The notes: a model not told the origin generated them from the letters alone. Shown: positions 1 to 8,406, counted from the first letter of the stretch. The stretch is 64,000 nucleotides of DNA from CAG-791 sp045130475 (GCA_045130475.1 JBGUPU010000022.1:1-64000); one strand, 5' to 3'. Program-made: numbers and translations.

Positions 1-735
1 CAGACTTACTCCCGGAAGGTGGACACCAGGGTGCTGAATGTTCTGGCCGGCATCGCCCAGAGCGCCCACAAGTTCTCCAACGACATCCGTCTGCTGCAGC
101 ATCTGAAGGAAGTGGAAGAGCCCTTTGAAAAGACCCAGATCGGTTCCTCCGCCATGGCGTACAAGCGGAATCCCATGCGCTGCGAGAGAATGGCGAGTCT
201 GGCGGATTATGTGATGTGCGACGTGATGAACCCCATGATCGTCGCCTCCACCCAGTGGTTCGAGCGCACCCTGGACGATTCCGCCAACAAGCGGATCTCC
301 GTTCCCGAAGGCTTCCTGGCTGTGGACGGCATTCTTGATCTGTGCCTGAATGTCACGGACGGCCTCAAGGTCTATCCCAAGGTCATTGAGAAGCGTCTTC
401 GCTCTGAGCTCCCCTTTATGGCGACTGAAAATATCATGATGGATGCCGTCAAGGCCGGCGGCGACCGTCAGGAGCTTCATGAGCGCATCCGCACCCTGTC
501 CATGCAGGCCGGCCGCCGCGTCAAGGAAGAGGGTCTGGACAACAATCTCCTTGAACTCATCGCGGCAGATCCCGCCTTCGGCATGTCGCTCGAAGACCTG
601 GAAAAGACCATGGATCCTGCCCGTTATATCGGCTGTGCGCCCCATCAGGTGGAGCGCTACCTCAATGAAGTCATCCGTCCGATACTGGATGCAAACAGGG
701 ACATCCTCGGGGTTGAGGCGCAGATCAATGTCTGA
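1..735 (+). CDS. purB: Adenylosuccinate lyase, C-terminal part
   Basis: This enzyme cleaves adenylosuccinate to AMP and fumarate, and SAICAR to AICAR, in purine synthesis. The window opens inside the gene: the frame is open from base 1 and the visible 244 codons are the C-terminal half. The lyase superfamily signature is present as SSAMAYKRNPMRCE, the mobile loop that carries the catalytic serine. The C-terminal helical domain follows and ends in a normal stop. A GTG at position 19 lies inside the gene and is not a start. purA begins 70 bases downstream, so the two AMP-branch genes are probably one operon. Cytoplasmic; the family call is secure, but the N-terminal half cannot be judged. Confidence 0.96.
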   Translation, partial: QTYSRKVDTRVLNVLAGIAQSAHKFSNDIRLLQHLKEVEEPFEKTQIGSSAMAYKRNPMRCERMASLADYVMCDVMNPMIVASTQWFERTLDDSANKRISVPEGFLAVDGILDLCLNVTDGLKVYPKVIEKRLRSELPFMATENIMMDAVKAGGDRQELHERIRTLSMQAGRRVKEEGLDNNLLELIAADPAFGMSLEDLEKTMDPARYIGCAPHQVERYLNEVIRPILDANRDILGVEAQINV

Positions 736-805
736 TTTACCTGATTAGAATGGACGGAGAAACTTATTGTCTTCTAGATTCACCACGGAGGAAAAAGAAA
801 GAATT

Positions 806-2083
806 ATGGTAAAAGCAGTAGTAGGAGCAAATTGGGGAGACGAGGGCAAGGGAAAGATCACCGATACACTTGCTGACGGCGCAGATGTTGTCATTCGTTT
901 CCAGGGAGGCGCAAATGCGGGCCATACCATCGTCAATGATTATGGTAAATTTGCCCTGCACACTCTTCCTTCGGGTGTTTTTCATCAGAGCGTCATGAAT
1001 ATCATCGGAAACGGCGTGGCACTCAACATCCCGATCCTGATGAATGAGCTGAAAAGTATCGAGGACCGCGGCGTACCCGCACCTCAGCTGATGATTTCCG
1101 ACCGCTGCCAGGTCGTCATGCCCTATCACATCCTCTTTGACAAATGTGAGGAAGAGCGTCTGGCCGGCAAATCCTTCGGCTCCACCCAGTCCGGCATCGC
1201 ACCTTTTTATTCCGATAAATACGCAAAGGTCGGCTGGCAGGTCAACGAGCTCTTTATGAGCGACGATGAGCTGATGGAGAAAATCGAGCGCATCTGTGTC
1301 CAGAAGGATATTCTCCTGACACACCTCTATCATAAAGATCCCATCAACCGTGAGGAGCTCATGGAGACGATCCGCAGCTATCGCGATATGATCGCTCCCT
1401 ATATCGGAAATGTCAGCGAGTACCTGGAACAGGCCATCAAAGAAGACAAGACCATCCTTCTCGAAGGCCAGCTCGGGACACTCAAAGATCCCGACCACGG
1501 AATCTATCCCATGGTCACTTCTTCTTCGACACTTGCTGCTTTCGGAGCGATCGGCGCAGGCATCCCTCCCTATGAGATCAAGCAGGTTGTCGTGGTCAAC
1601 AAGGCTTATTCCTCCGCAGTCGGCGCGGGTGAATTCGTCTCCGAAATCTTCGGCGAAGAGGCAAATGAGCTGCGCATGCGCGGCGGCGACGGCGGCGAAT
1701 TCGGCGCAACCACCGGCAGGCCCCGCCGCATGGGCTGGTACGACTGTGTCGCATCCCGCTACGGCTGCCGTCTGCAGGGAGCAACCGATGTCGCCCTCAC
1801 TGTTCTCGATGTTCTGGGCTATCTCGATGAGATTCCGGTCTGTGTCGCCTATGAGATCGACGGCGTCCGGACAAAGGAATTCCCCGTGACCAGACTCCTC
1901 GCCAAGGCGAAACCCGTCTATGTCAACCTTCCCGGATGGAAGTGTGATATCCGCGGCATTAAGAAATACGAAGATCTTCCCGAGAACTGCCGTAATTACA
2001 TCGAGTTTATCGAAAAAGAGATCGGATATCCCATCACGATCGTGTCCAACGGACCCGAGAGGCATGACATCATCTACCGTTAA
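806..2083 (+). CDS. purA: Adenylosuccinate synthetase
   Basis: This enzyme makes adenylosuccinate from IMP, aspartate and GTP, the first step from IMP to AMP. The protein begins MVKAVVGANWGDEGKGK, with the phosphate-binding loop near residue 10, followed by QGGANAGHTIV and, in the C-terminal half, TTGRPRRMGWYD of the IMP/aspartate site. From this ATG it has 425 residues, the usual family length. An upstream in-frame TTG at 767 would add 13 residues unlike the family. The ATG at 806 has GGAGG at 787-791, a rather long spacing of 14 bases. It follows purB closely, which fits co-transcription. No good T-tailed terminator is visible after it; instead the long inverted repeat at 2130-2376 begins 46 bases past the stop. 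Confidence 0.97.
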   Translation: MVKAVVGANWGDEGKGKITDTLADGADVVIRFQGGANAGHTIVNDYGKFALHTLPSGVFHQSVMNIIGNGVALNIPILMNELKSIEDRGVPAPQLMISDRCQVVMPYHILFDKCEEERLAGKSFGSTQSGIAPFYSDKYAKVGWQVNELFMSDDELMEKIERICVQKDILLTHLYHKDPINREELMETIRSYRDMIAPYIGNVSEYLEQAIKEDKTILLEGQLGTLKDPDHGIYPMVTSSSTLAAFGAIGAGIPPYEIKQVVVVNKAYSSAVGAGEFVSEIFGEEANELRMRGGDGGEFGATTGRPRRMGWYDCVASRYGCRLQGATDVALTVLDVLGYLDEIPVCVAYEIDGVRTKEFPVTRLLAKAKPVYVNLPGWKCDIRGIKKYEDLPENCRNYIEFIEKEIGYPITIVSNGPERHDIIYR

Positions 2084-2129
2084 AGCCGATCAAGCGGCCG
2101 GACGTCCTGGCCGAGTATGAGACAAAAGG

Positions 2130-2376
2130 CCGGAACAGTATAATCCTTTGGAGTCCGGGCGTACTTCGCATAGATGTACTAAAGCTTGCATAAACTGCGG
2201 GCGGGCAACGTTCAAACTCGTGACGCGGTCTGAAGGATCGCGTCACTCAGACAGGTGAATGACAAACGCCCGGCTGTGAGAGCCGTGCGTTTGACCCGCC
2301 CGCAGCATATGCTTCGCTAAGTACATCTAAATGCTCAGTACAACGGCCTCCGCCAGGATAAATACTGTTCCGGCTC
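2130..2376. repeat. Long imperfect inverted repeat element
   Basis: A stretch of about 247 bases whose two ends pair with each other for some 80 bases at about 80 percent identity by eye. Matching blocks include GCCGGAACAGTAT, AGATGTACT, GCATA and CTGCGGGCGGG on the left, each found inverted on the right. Two further hairpins sit in the middle: GTGACGCG/CGCGTCAC at 2220-2246 and CAAACGC/GCGTTTG at about 2263-2293. No convincing coding frame runs through it. It could be a small non-autonomous mobile element or a structured RNA. It fills most of the 467-base gap between purA and the next gene. Confidence 0.75.
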
Positions 2377-2428
2377 GAGGTGCGCGCACGCCGTACGGCC
2401 TCCGCCAGGATAAATACTGTTCCGGCTC
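2343..2428. repeat. Perfect 34-bp direct repeat, two copies
   Basis: Identical 34-base copies at 2343-2376 and 2395-2428, starting ACGGCCTCCGCCAGG and ending TGTTCCGGCTC, with a 52-base period. The first copy is the right outer arm of the inverted repeat at 2130-2376, so the second is a duplicated arm. Either copy could pair with the left arm at 2130-2158. Confidence 0.85.
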
Positions 2429-2550
2429 CAGCTGTGTGCATCCCGGAGGACTTCAGGCCGCGACTATGCCAGGAATTTTTGAAAAGATTGGAATAGGATG
2501 TATAATTTGCGGTAGTGATAGAGATTCATATTTTAATATAAGGTAGAAGC

Positions 2551-2913
2551 ATGGCTGCAGAGGAAAAAAGGAACAATTCCGGAAAAGAGAATATTGCTGA
2601 CCGGGTCCGGCGCCTGGCCGCGCTGGCCGGCGTCATACTGCTGGCCGGTCTTTATCTGGTCACATTTGTGCTGGCTGTTCTGGGGAATGAGAAGAGTGCC
2701 GGGCTTCTTCGTTTTTGTTTCGGTATGACGATTTTCGTTCCTCTTTTTATCTGGGTCGTCACCTGGTGCGCCGGTACGCTTTTCCATAAGAAGACGATTG
2801 CCAGTGTTGATCTGTTCAATTCCGACCCGGAGGAGCGGCAGAAGATGGAAGAGGCAGTGGCGCGTCAGATGGAGCTGGATGAGCAGGCGCGGGGCGTGGA
2901 CAGTAACGACTGA
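2551..2913 (+). CDS. Small two-helix membrane protein, unknown function
   Basis: A 120-residue protein of no family I recognise. A charged, basic N-terminus (about residues 1-22) is followed by two hydrophobic segments at about 23-45 and 52-78. The C-terminal tail (about 85-120) is acidic and glutamate-rich, probably helical. This is the layout of a small inner-membrane protein with both ends in the cytoplasm. The ATG is preceded by AAGGTAG, a usable ribosome-binding site. It lies alone between the inverted-repeat element and the infC leader. The clean reading frame, start signal and membrane pattern support a real gene. No function can be assigned. Confidence 0.75.
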   Translation: MAAEEKRNNSGKENIADRVRRLAALAGVILLAGLYLVTFVLAVLGNEKSAGLLRFCFGMTIFVPLFIWVVTWCAGTLFHKKTIASVDLFNSDPEERQKMEEAVARQMELDEQARGVDSND

Positions 2914-2945
2914 GGTTTTTTGTCAGGTATTTTTCAATAAAGCGG

Positions 2946-2974
2946 TTGACATAATGCTTCGGCGATGTTAACAT
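2946..2974 (+). promoter_or_regulatory. Promoter of the infC-rpmI-rplT operon
   Basis: TTGACA at 2946-2951 and TAACAT at 2969-2974, separated by 17 bases, close to the sigma-A consensus. Transcription would begin near 2981, giving a leader of about 220 bases before infC. Confidence 0.75.
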
Positions 2975-2981
2975 ACACTTT

Positions 2982-3180
2982 GTGCCGGCAGGCACTTGCA
3001 TACAATCAAGCAGAGCAACACTCTCACCCAGCGGCGCAGGCTTCTGGTGTTCATAACTGATTGATCCCCTGACCGGGCTCGGTGCGGAAGCGTATTTACG
3101 CGGGCATGCATGAGAAGCGCAGAGGGCAGGAGAGATCAGGCATGTGTGAGACAGTGGAGCTTTGCGCCACTGTTTTTTTG
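2982..3180 (+). promoter_or_regulatory. Ribosomal protein L20-type leader RNA
   Basis: A long untranslated leader in front of infC-rpmI-rplT, the place where Firmicutes carry an autoregulatory RNA bound by L20. The order resembles that leader class: an AACACTCTCACCC segment, a CTGATTGATCCCCTGAC segment, a paired middle, then GGAGAGATCAGGCATGTG and a terminator hairpin just before infC. The established model is that excess L20 stabilises the leader form that allows termination. The match is from memory of the consensus; a covariance-model search would settle it. Confidence 0.8.
3151..3179 (+). terminator. Leader attenuator upstream of infC
   Basis: ACAGTGG and CCACTGT form a stem at 3151-3157 and 3167-3173, followed by a run of seven T. 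It lies 22 bases before the infC start, inside the leader transcript, so it is best read as a conditional terminator. Confidence 0.8.
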
Positions 3181-3200
3181 CGCCAGAGCGCTCGGAGGCT

Positions 3201-3734
3201 ATGAAAGTAAATAATAGAGACAGGGACAAAGACGATTTATTTATTAATGAGAGGATTCGCGACAGAGAAGTACGCGTGATTTCCGCTGAAGGTGAACAGC
3301 TGGGGATTATGTCGTCCAGAGACGCATTGAAGCTTGCAGAGGATGCCGGCCTGGATCTGGTCAAGATTTCCCCGAACGCGAAGCCCCCCGTATGCAAAAT
3401 CATCGATTACGGCAAATACAAATATGAGAAAACGCGCAAGGAAAAGGATGCCAAGCGCAAACAGCACATCGTAGAGATCAAAGAGATCAGGCTTTCTCCC
3501 AATATCGATACGAACGACCTGGCAACCAAGGTCAATGCGGCCCGCAAGTTCCTCACCAAGGGAAACAGAGTCAAAGTCACACTGCGTTTCCGCGGACGTG
3601 AGATGGCGCACATGAGTTCCAGTGCACACATCCTTACCGACTTCGCGAATCAGCTGACTGACTGCGCAGTTGTCGAGAAGACACCCCGCGTTGAAGGCCG
3701 TTCCATGACTATGTTTTTAGCTGAAAAGCGCTGA
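3201..3734 (+). CDS. infC: Translation initiation factor IF-3
   Basis: IF-3 binds the 30S subunit, keeps it apart from 50S and checks the start codon. The 177-residue protein has the N-terminal domain (FINERIRDREVRVI, then GIMSSRDALKLAEDAGLDLVKI) and the linker and C-terminal domain (KEIRLSPNIDTNDL, RFRGREMAHM). The ATG at 3201 has GGAGG only two bases upstream, unusually close. Many infC genes use a rare ATT start; an in-frame ATT lies shortly downstream in the FINE segment. The open frame to the left of 3201 lies in the attenuator and is not coding. First gene of the infC-rpmI-rplT operon. Confidence 0.95.
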   Translation: MKVNNRDRDKDDLFINERIRDREVRVISAEGEQLGIMSSRDALKLAEDAGLDLVKISPNAKPPVCKIIDYGKYKYEKTRKEKDAKRKQHIVEIKEIRLSPNIDTNDLATKVNAARKFLTKGNRVKVTLRFRGREMAHMSSSAHILTDFANQLTDCAVVEKTPRVEGRSMTMFLAEKR

Positions 3735-3795
3735 ACCGCAGGATGATACAGCATGTGCGGAGCACAGCCGCACAGAAGAAGCGGTTTTTCGTTTT
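3734..3795 (+). other. Hairpin after infC, possible internal terminator
   Basis: An outer AACCGC/GCGGTT pair (3734-3739, 3781-3786) encloses a TGTGCGG/CCGCACA hairpin (3754-3760, 3768-3774) and is followed by TTTCGTTTT. It sits at the start of an unusually long 319-base gap between infC and rpmI. It could tune read-through to the ribosomal protein genes or protect the infC end. The rest of the gap holds no convincing gene. Confidence 0.4.
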
Positions 3796-4053
3796 GGAAG
3801 AACAGTTAAGATAAAGGCTCCGGACGGAGCAGTCCTGGAACCGGGATGCGGACAGAAACGATATGTTTCAGTGCCCCCGTTCCTGTAAAACTGCACATAT
3901 CGGTGCCCGTGCCCTGCTATGCACTTCAGGCGGGGTATCACAGACACGAAGGAAAACGCACGAACAGACAAAACGCAGACTGCACATTTTTATCTGGAAA
4001 ATGACAGGGAAGACGAACTGTGTAATGTGCGCAATGACAAGGAGGAAAATCAC

Positions 4054-4251
4054 ATGCCTAAGATGAAGACCAAAAGAGCCGCGGCTAAGCGTTTCAAAGT
4101 GACCGGCACCGGCAAGATCAAAAGGTTCAAAGCTTATAAGCGCCACATCCTGACCAAGAAGTCCACCAAGAGGAAGAGAGATCTGCGTCAGTCCACAATT
4201 CTCGACGAGACCAACGTCAAGAACATGAAGAAGGTCATGCCTTATCTCTGA
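4054..4251 (+). CDS. rpmI: Large ribosomal subunit protein bL35
   Basis: bL35 is a small basic protein of the 50S subunit. The frame from 4054 gives 65 residues, exactly the usual length, starting MPKMKTKRAAAKRFKVTGTG and containing the lysine-rich HILTKKSTKRKRDLR stretch. AAGGAGG lies directly upstream at good spacing. A longer open frame runs upstream to 3919 but is unlike the family and lies before the ribosome-binding site. It is flanked by infC and rplT in the standard order. The gaps on both sides (319 and 141 bases) are wider than usual for this operon. Confidence 0.97.
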   Translation: MPKMKTKRAAAKRFKVTGTGKIKRFKAYKRHILTKKSTKRKRDLRQSTILDETNVKNMKKVMPYL

Positions 4252-4392
4252 TTTTTGAACAGAGATTCGTTTTCAGACAGGCAAGACTGGCAGAAGGCTG
4301 TCCTCTGGAAACCCGGACAGCGGGTTTGTGATCTGCGGATCACGCAGGGCGGCTGAGACACAGAATTTCAGGAAAAATGAGAGGTAATAAAA

Positions 4393-4746
4393 ATGGCAAG
4401 GATTAAAGGCGCGATCAACGCGAAGAAAAGACATAAAAGAGTATTAAAGCTTGCGAAGGGCTACAGAGGAGCCCGTTCCAAACAGTACAGGATTGCCAAG
4501 CAGTCCGTTATGCGTGCAATGGCATCTGCATTCGCAGGCCGTAAGCAGCGCAAGAGAGATATGCGCAGACTGTGGATCACCCGTATCAACGCAGCTGCAA
4601 GAATCAACGGCATTTCCTACAGCCAGATGATGCACGGCCTTAAGGTCGCAGGCGTTGAGATCAACCGCAAGATGCTCGCTGAGCTTGCTGTCAACGATGC
4701 AGCAGGTTTCGCTTCCCTGGCAGAGATTGCAAAGGCTAACGTCTAA
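4393..4746 (+). CDS. rplT: Large ribosomal subunit protein bL20
   Basis: bL20 binds 23S rRNA early in 50S assembly and is the expected repressor acting on the leader at 2982-3180. The protein has 117 residues, about the family length. It begins MARIKGAINAKKRHKRVLKL, with the basic N-terminal extension, and has a globular C-terminal part around LWITRINAAARINGISYSQM. GAGGTAAT precedes the ATG. It is the last gene of the operon; a strong terminator follows 27 bases after the stop. Confidence 0.97.
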   Translation: MARIKGAINAKKRHKRVLKLAKGYRGARSKQYRIAKQSVMRAMASAFAGRKQRKRDMRRLWITRINAAARINGISYSQMMHGLKVAGVEINRKMLAELAVNDAAGFASLAEIAKANV

Positions 4747-4773
4747 ACCGCGTAGTATACTTTTTTGAAAAAA

Positions 4774-4811
4774 AACCTGTCCTGCATTCGCGGGGCAGGT
4801 TTCTTTCTTGT
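4774..4811 (+). terminator. Terminator after rplT
   Basis: AACCTGTCCTGC pairs with GCGGGGCAGGTT over a four-base loop (two G-T pairs), followed by TTCTTTCTTGTTTT. Ends the infC operon. Confidence 0.85.
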
Positions 4812-5007
4812 TTTGCGGTGCTGTGCATGATAAAGTTATAGGTGAAATCAGACTTTGCGGAGGACCTTGCTTTTTGAAAGGGAACTTCTGCTGAGTCGGC
4901 TGGCACAGGAGGCCCGTGGAAAAAGGCAGGGAGATTATTTTCGGAAGTCTTCCGACCGGTACTTGCTCTGCGGTGCGGATGAATCATCCATGAAAGGAGT
5001 GTGGAAG

Positions 5008-5952
5008 ATGAAGCCTTATGCATTTGGAATCGATATCGGCGGAACCACTGTCAAGTGCGGTTTTTTCAACTCGGACGGCACATTTGTAGAAAAATGGGAG
5101 ATTCCTACAAGAAAAGAAGATGACGGAGCGATGATCCTTCCTGATATCGCGGAGGCGATTAAGGCAAAGCTTGCGGAACACAAGGTAAGCATGGAAGATG
5201 TCGAGGGAATCGGTGTCGGTGTTCCCGGACCTGTCCTGGATGACGGTGTGGTCAACGGATGCGTCAATTTAGGCTGGGGAGTTTTCAATGTCGCGGAGAA
5301 ACTGTCCGGCCTGCTGGGCGGCGTTCCTGTAGAGGTCGGCAATGATGCCAACGTAGCTGCGCTCGGTGAGCAGTGGCACGGCGGCGGCAAGGGCTTCAAA
5401 AATGTTGTCATGGTGACCCTTGGAACAGGTGTCGGCGGTGGAATCATCATCGGCGGCAGGATCCTGGCAGGCAGCCACGGCGCCGGCGGAGAGATCGGCC
5501 ACATACAGATGCGTAAAAACGAGACAGCTGTCTGCGGCTGCGGCAAGAAGGGCTGCCTTGAGCAATACGCTTCCGCAACGGGAATTGTCCGCATGTCTAA
5601 ACTTCTCCTGGAGAAGGATAAACGGGAATCCTCCCTGCGGAGCCTCGCGGAGATCACCAGCAAAGATATTTTCGACGCTGCCAAGACCGGCGACGCACTC
5701 TCGCTGAAACTGGTTGATACCCTGGGCGAAATGCTTGGAACCGCTCTGGCTCATATCACTGCGGTTGTGGATCCGGATGTCATCGTCATCGGCGGCGGTG
5801 TTTCCAAGGCGGGTCAGATCCTGATCGACGCGATTGAAAAACACTATCGTCCGACTGCCTTCCATGCCTGCCGCAACACCCAGTTCAAGCTGGCTGTTCT
5901 GGGCAATGACGCCGGAATGTATGGTGCGGTCCGCATGATTCTGAACAGCTGA
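5008..5952 (+). CDS. glcK: ROK-family glucokinase
   Basis: Phosphorylates glucose to glucose-6-phosphate with ATP in the cytoplasm. The 314-residue protein starts MKPYAFGIDIGGTTVKCG, the ATP phosphate-binding motif of the ROK family. Other landmarks are the sugar-site segment VEVGNDANVAALGE, the glycine-rich GTGVGGGII, and the zinc motif CGCGKKGCLE beginning at about residue 176. An upstream ATG at 4990 is in frame, but AAGGAG at 4994-4999 points to the ATG at 5008. The open frame further upstream is not family-like. It is a single-gene unit between the rplT terminator and its own terminator. Glucokinase is the most likely role; another hexose kinase of the family cannot be excluded. Confidence 0.9.
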   Translation: MKPYAFGIDIGGTTVKCGFFNSDGTFVEKWEIPTRKEDDGAMILPDIAEAIKAKLAEHKVSMEDVEGIGVGVPGPVLDDGVVNGCVNLGWGVFNVAEKLSGLLGGVPVEVGNDANVAALGEQWHGGGKGFKNVVMVTLGTGVGGGIIIGGRILAGSHGAGGEIGHIQMRKNETAVCGCGKKGCLEQYASATGIVRMSKLLLEKDKRESSLRSLAEITSKDIFDAAKTGDALSLKLVDTLGEMLGTALAHITAVVDPDVIVIGGGVSKAGQILIDAIEKHYRPTAFHACRNTQFKLAVLGNDAGMYGAVRMILNS

Positions 5953-5993
5953 GCAGCTGTATTGGACTGTAAAAAACGAATATGCCTGACAAA

Positions 5994-6022
5994 GGCCGGG
6001 AGGAATCTCCCGGTCTTTTTTT
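5994..6022 (+). terminator. Terminator after the ROK kinase
   Basis: GGCCGGGAG/CTCCCGGTC stem followed by seven T. Confidence 0.85.
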
Positions 6023-6125
6023 GCATAAATCTGCAGCTGCTGCTCTTCCTGCACGGGCAGGCTTCCCGGGCGCCTGCTGCCGGTCGGCTGTATGCCTCTG
6101 ATAGACAATCCACGGAAATTGTTTA

Positions 6126-6154
6126 TTCCAAGGATTTCCCGTCTCTGCTATAGT
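6126..6154 (+). promoter_or_regulatory. Possible promoter of the MMPL gene
   Basis: TTCCAA at 6126-6131 and TATAGT at 6149-6154 with a 17-base spacer, 75 bases before the gene. The -35 box is weak. Confidence 0.35.
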
Positions 6155-6228
6155 ACATTTGGTCCGGAGCAGATACTTTGTATGCTGCGGGATCATTTGT
6201 ATTATAAAGACAAAGGAAGTGAAAGAAA

Positions 6229-8331
6229 TTGAAACTGGGAGAATGGATAGCGAAAAAGAGGATATTGATTTTGCTGATCGGCATCTTATTGCTGGTGCCT
6301 TCGGTGATCGGTATTGTGAAAACGCGCGTCAACTATGACCTTCTGAGTTATCTCCCCGATTCCCTGGAGACTGTCAAAGGCCAGGATCTGATGGTGGATG
6401 AATTCGGGACAGGCGCCTTCGCTATGTGTGTCGTCGACGGCATGCCGATGAAGGAAGTCAAGAAGATGGCCGACGAATTCAAGGAAATCGACCATGTCAA
6501 AGATGTGCTCTGGTATGGCGAAGTGATGGACATCAGTGTTCCCGTACAGCTGCTGCCGGACAATCTGCGGAAGAAGTTTATAGACGGAGATGCCCAGCTG
6601 ATGGTTGTATTCTATGATGACACGACCTCTTCGGACGAATCAATGGGAGCTCTCACACAAATGCGCCGGATCGCGGATGAGCGCTGCTTTATCGGCGGCA
6701 TGACCGGTATTGTCACAGATATCAAAGACCTGTGTATGCAGGAACTGCCTGTCTACGTGGTCATTGCGGCAGTCCTGAGCTTCATTATCCTGCTGCTTGC
6801 GACAGAATCCTATGTAGTCCCCGGCTTTTTCCTGATCGGAATCGGGGTCTCGATCCTCTACAACCTGGGCAGCAATTTTTTCCTCGGCTCCATATCTTAC
6901 GTCACACAGGCACTGACGGCTGTTCTGCAGCTGGCTGTCACGACAGACTATTCCATCTTCCTGCTGGAAAGTTATGAGGAAAACAAAAAGCACTATCCCG
7001 GAGACCGGGAGAAGGCCATGGGTATAGCCATCAGCCAGACTTTCCGTTCCATCGTCGGAAGTTCCGTCACGACGGTGGCCGGTTTCCTGGCCCTGTGCGT
7101 CATGACTTTCGCTCTGGGAAAAGATATCGGTATTGTTATGTCCAAGGGCGTCCTGATCGGTGTGCTGTGCTGCGTCACTATTCTGCCGTCCATGATCCTT
7201 GTTTTCGATAAGCTGATCGACAAAACATCACACAAGCGTTTTATTCCCAGCCTTGACAAAGTCAGTGAGTTTATTATCCGTCATTACAAAGTGTGGGTCC
7301 TGGCTCTTCTGATCATGGCGGCTCCGGCTCTGTACGGCAGCAAAAATGTGAGTGTCTACTACAACATTGCCCAGTCGCTGCCGGATGATATCCTGAGTAA
7401 TATTGCGAATAAAAAGCTGCAGGATACTTTCCATATGAATGCGACGCATGTCATCCTCCTGGACAAGGATCTTAACAGCAATACCAAACGGCAGATCATG
7501 TCGGAGGTCGAAAAAGTGGAGGGCGTGAAGTCCACCGTCAGTATCTCCTCTTTGATCGGCCCCCTTTTCCCCAGGGAAATGATCCCCAAGAACATCCTGA
7601 AAATGCTGGAGAGCGATGAGCATGAGATGGGGCTGGTAGTATCCGAGTATGAGCCTGCGACACATGAGGTAAATGCCCAGATTGCAGAGATCAACTCCAT
7701 TGTGAAGACAAAGGATCCGGGTGCCCTGGTCATCGGCGAAGCTCCCATGATGAAAGACCTGGAGGATACGACCAATGTAGACCTTCAGCGCGTCAATTTC
7801 CTCTCCATGGCGGCGATCTTTGTCATCATCCTGCTGGTGTTCAAGTCCATCTCGCTCCCCTTCCTGCTGGTGCTGGTCATTGAATTCGCCATCAATGTCA
7901 ATATGGCGGTTCCTTATTTTCAGCACATCAGCCTGGCTTTTGTCGCCAGCATCGTCATCGGCACGATCCAGCTGGGTGCGACGGTCGACTATGCGATCCT
8001 GATGACCAGCCGCTTCCTGGCGGAGCGCATGGCGGGAAAATCCAAGATGGAGTCAGTTTCTATTGCTCATAAAGCCTGTATCCTCTCCATCATCACCAGC
8101 GGCATGAGCTTCTTCGTCGCGACTTTCGGCGTCTCGGCTTACTCGCGCGTGGACATGATCGGTTCGATCTGCACACTGCTTGCAAGAGGTGCCCTGATCA
8201 GTATGGCATCGGTCATCCTTCTGATGCCTGCGATGTTCATCATCTTTGACCCCCTGATCATCCGCACGACTGCGGGCTTCAGGAGCAAAAAGGCTCTCCC
8301 GGCGGATAAACCCGCTCTCAGAAAAAGCTGA
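6229..8331 (+). CDS. MMPL/RND-family membrane transporter
   Basis: A 700-residue member of the RND superfamily (MMPL/HpnN type), proton-driven exporters of lipids or other hydrophobic compounds. It has the duplicated plan of the family: a first helix (about residues 10-30), an outer loop, a block of five helices (about 170-330), then the same again, with a helix near 355, a second loop and a final block from about 525. The phrases AVTTDYSIFLLESYEENKK and GATVDYAILMTSRFLAERM are the conserved helix-4 segments of each half. The likely start is TTG, with AAGGAAG about nine bases upstream and no better ATG nearby. Monocistronic, with its own terminator. The substrate cannot be told. Confidence 0.85.
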   Translation: MKLGEWIAKKRILILLIGILLLVPSVIGIVKTRVNYDLLSYLPDSLETVKGQDLMVDEFGTGAFAMCVVDGMPMKEVKKMADEFKEIDHVKDVLWYGEVMDISVPVQLLPDNLRKKFIDGDAQLMVVFYDDTTSSDESMGALTQMRRIADERCFIGGMTGIVTDIKDLCMQELPVYVVIAAVLSFIILLLATESYVVPGFFLIGIGVSILYNLGSNFFLGSISYVTQALTAVLQLAVTTDYSIFLLESYEENKKHYPGDREKAMGIAISQTFRSIVGSSVTTVAGFLALCVMTFALGKDIGIVMSKGVLIGVLCCVTILPSMILVFDKLIDKTSHKRFIPSLDKVSEFIIRHYKVWVLALLIMAAPALYGSKNVSVYYNIAQSLPDDILSNIANKKLQDTFHMNATHVILLDKDLNSNTKRQIMSEVEKVEGVKSTVSISSLIGPLFPREMIPKNILKMLESDEHEMGLVVSEYEPATHEVNAQIAEINSIVKTKDPGALVIGEAPMMKDLEDTTNVDLQRVNFLSMAAIFVIILLVFKSISLPFLLVLVIEFAINVNMAVPYFQHISLAFVASIVIGTIQLGATVDYAILMTSRFLAERMAGKSKMESVSIAHKACILSIITSGMSFFVATFGVSAYSRVDMIGSICTLLARGALISMASVILLMPAMFIIFDPLIIRTTAGFRSKKALPADKPALRKS

Positions 8332-8352
8332 AGAAAATAAATTAAAGAAGTC

Positions 8353-8406
8353 AAAAACCTGTTCTGACGTGTACTGTATGGTGCACGCCGGAACAGGTTT
8401 TTTATT
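8353..8406 (+). terminator. Terminator after the MMPL gene
   Basis: AAAACCTGTTC/GAACAGGTTTT arms around a longer loop with inner pairing (GTG/CAC), ending in a T run. Confidence 0.85.

Noticed and set aside
764..2065. Long - strand frame (433 codons) across purA
   Set aside because: It is the mirror of purA, whose codon pattern leaves the opposite frame open. No ribosome-binding site and no family resemblance.
2331..2546. 71-codon frame within the inverted-repeat region
   Set aside because: It runs through the 34-base direct repeats, has no ribosome-binding site and no family likeness.
4855..5007. Longer N-terminus for the ROK kinase
   Set aside because: The extra residues are unlike the family, and the AAGGAG site lies directly before the ATG at 5008.
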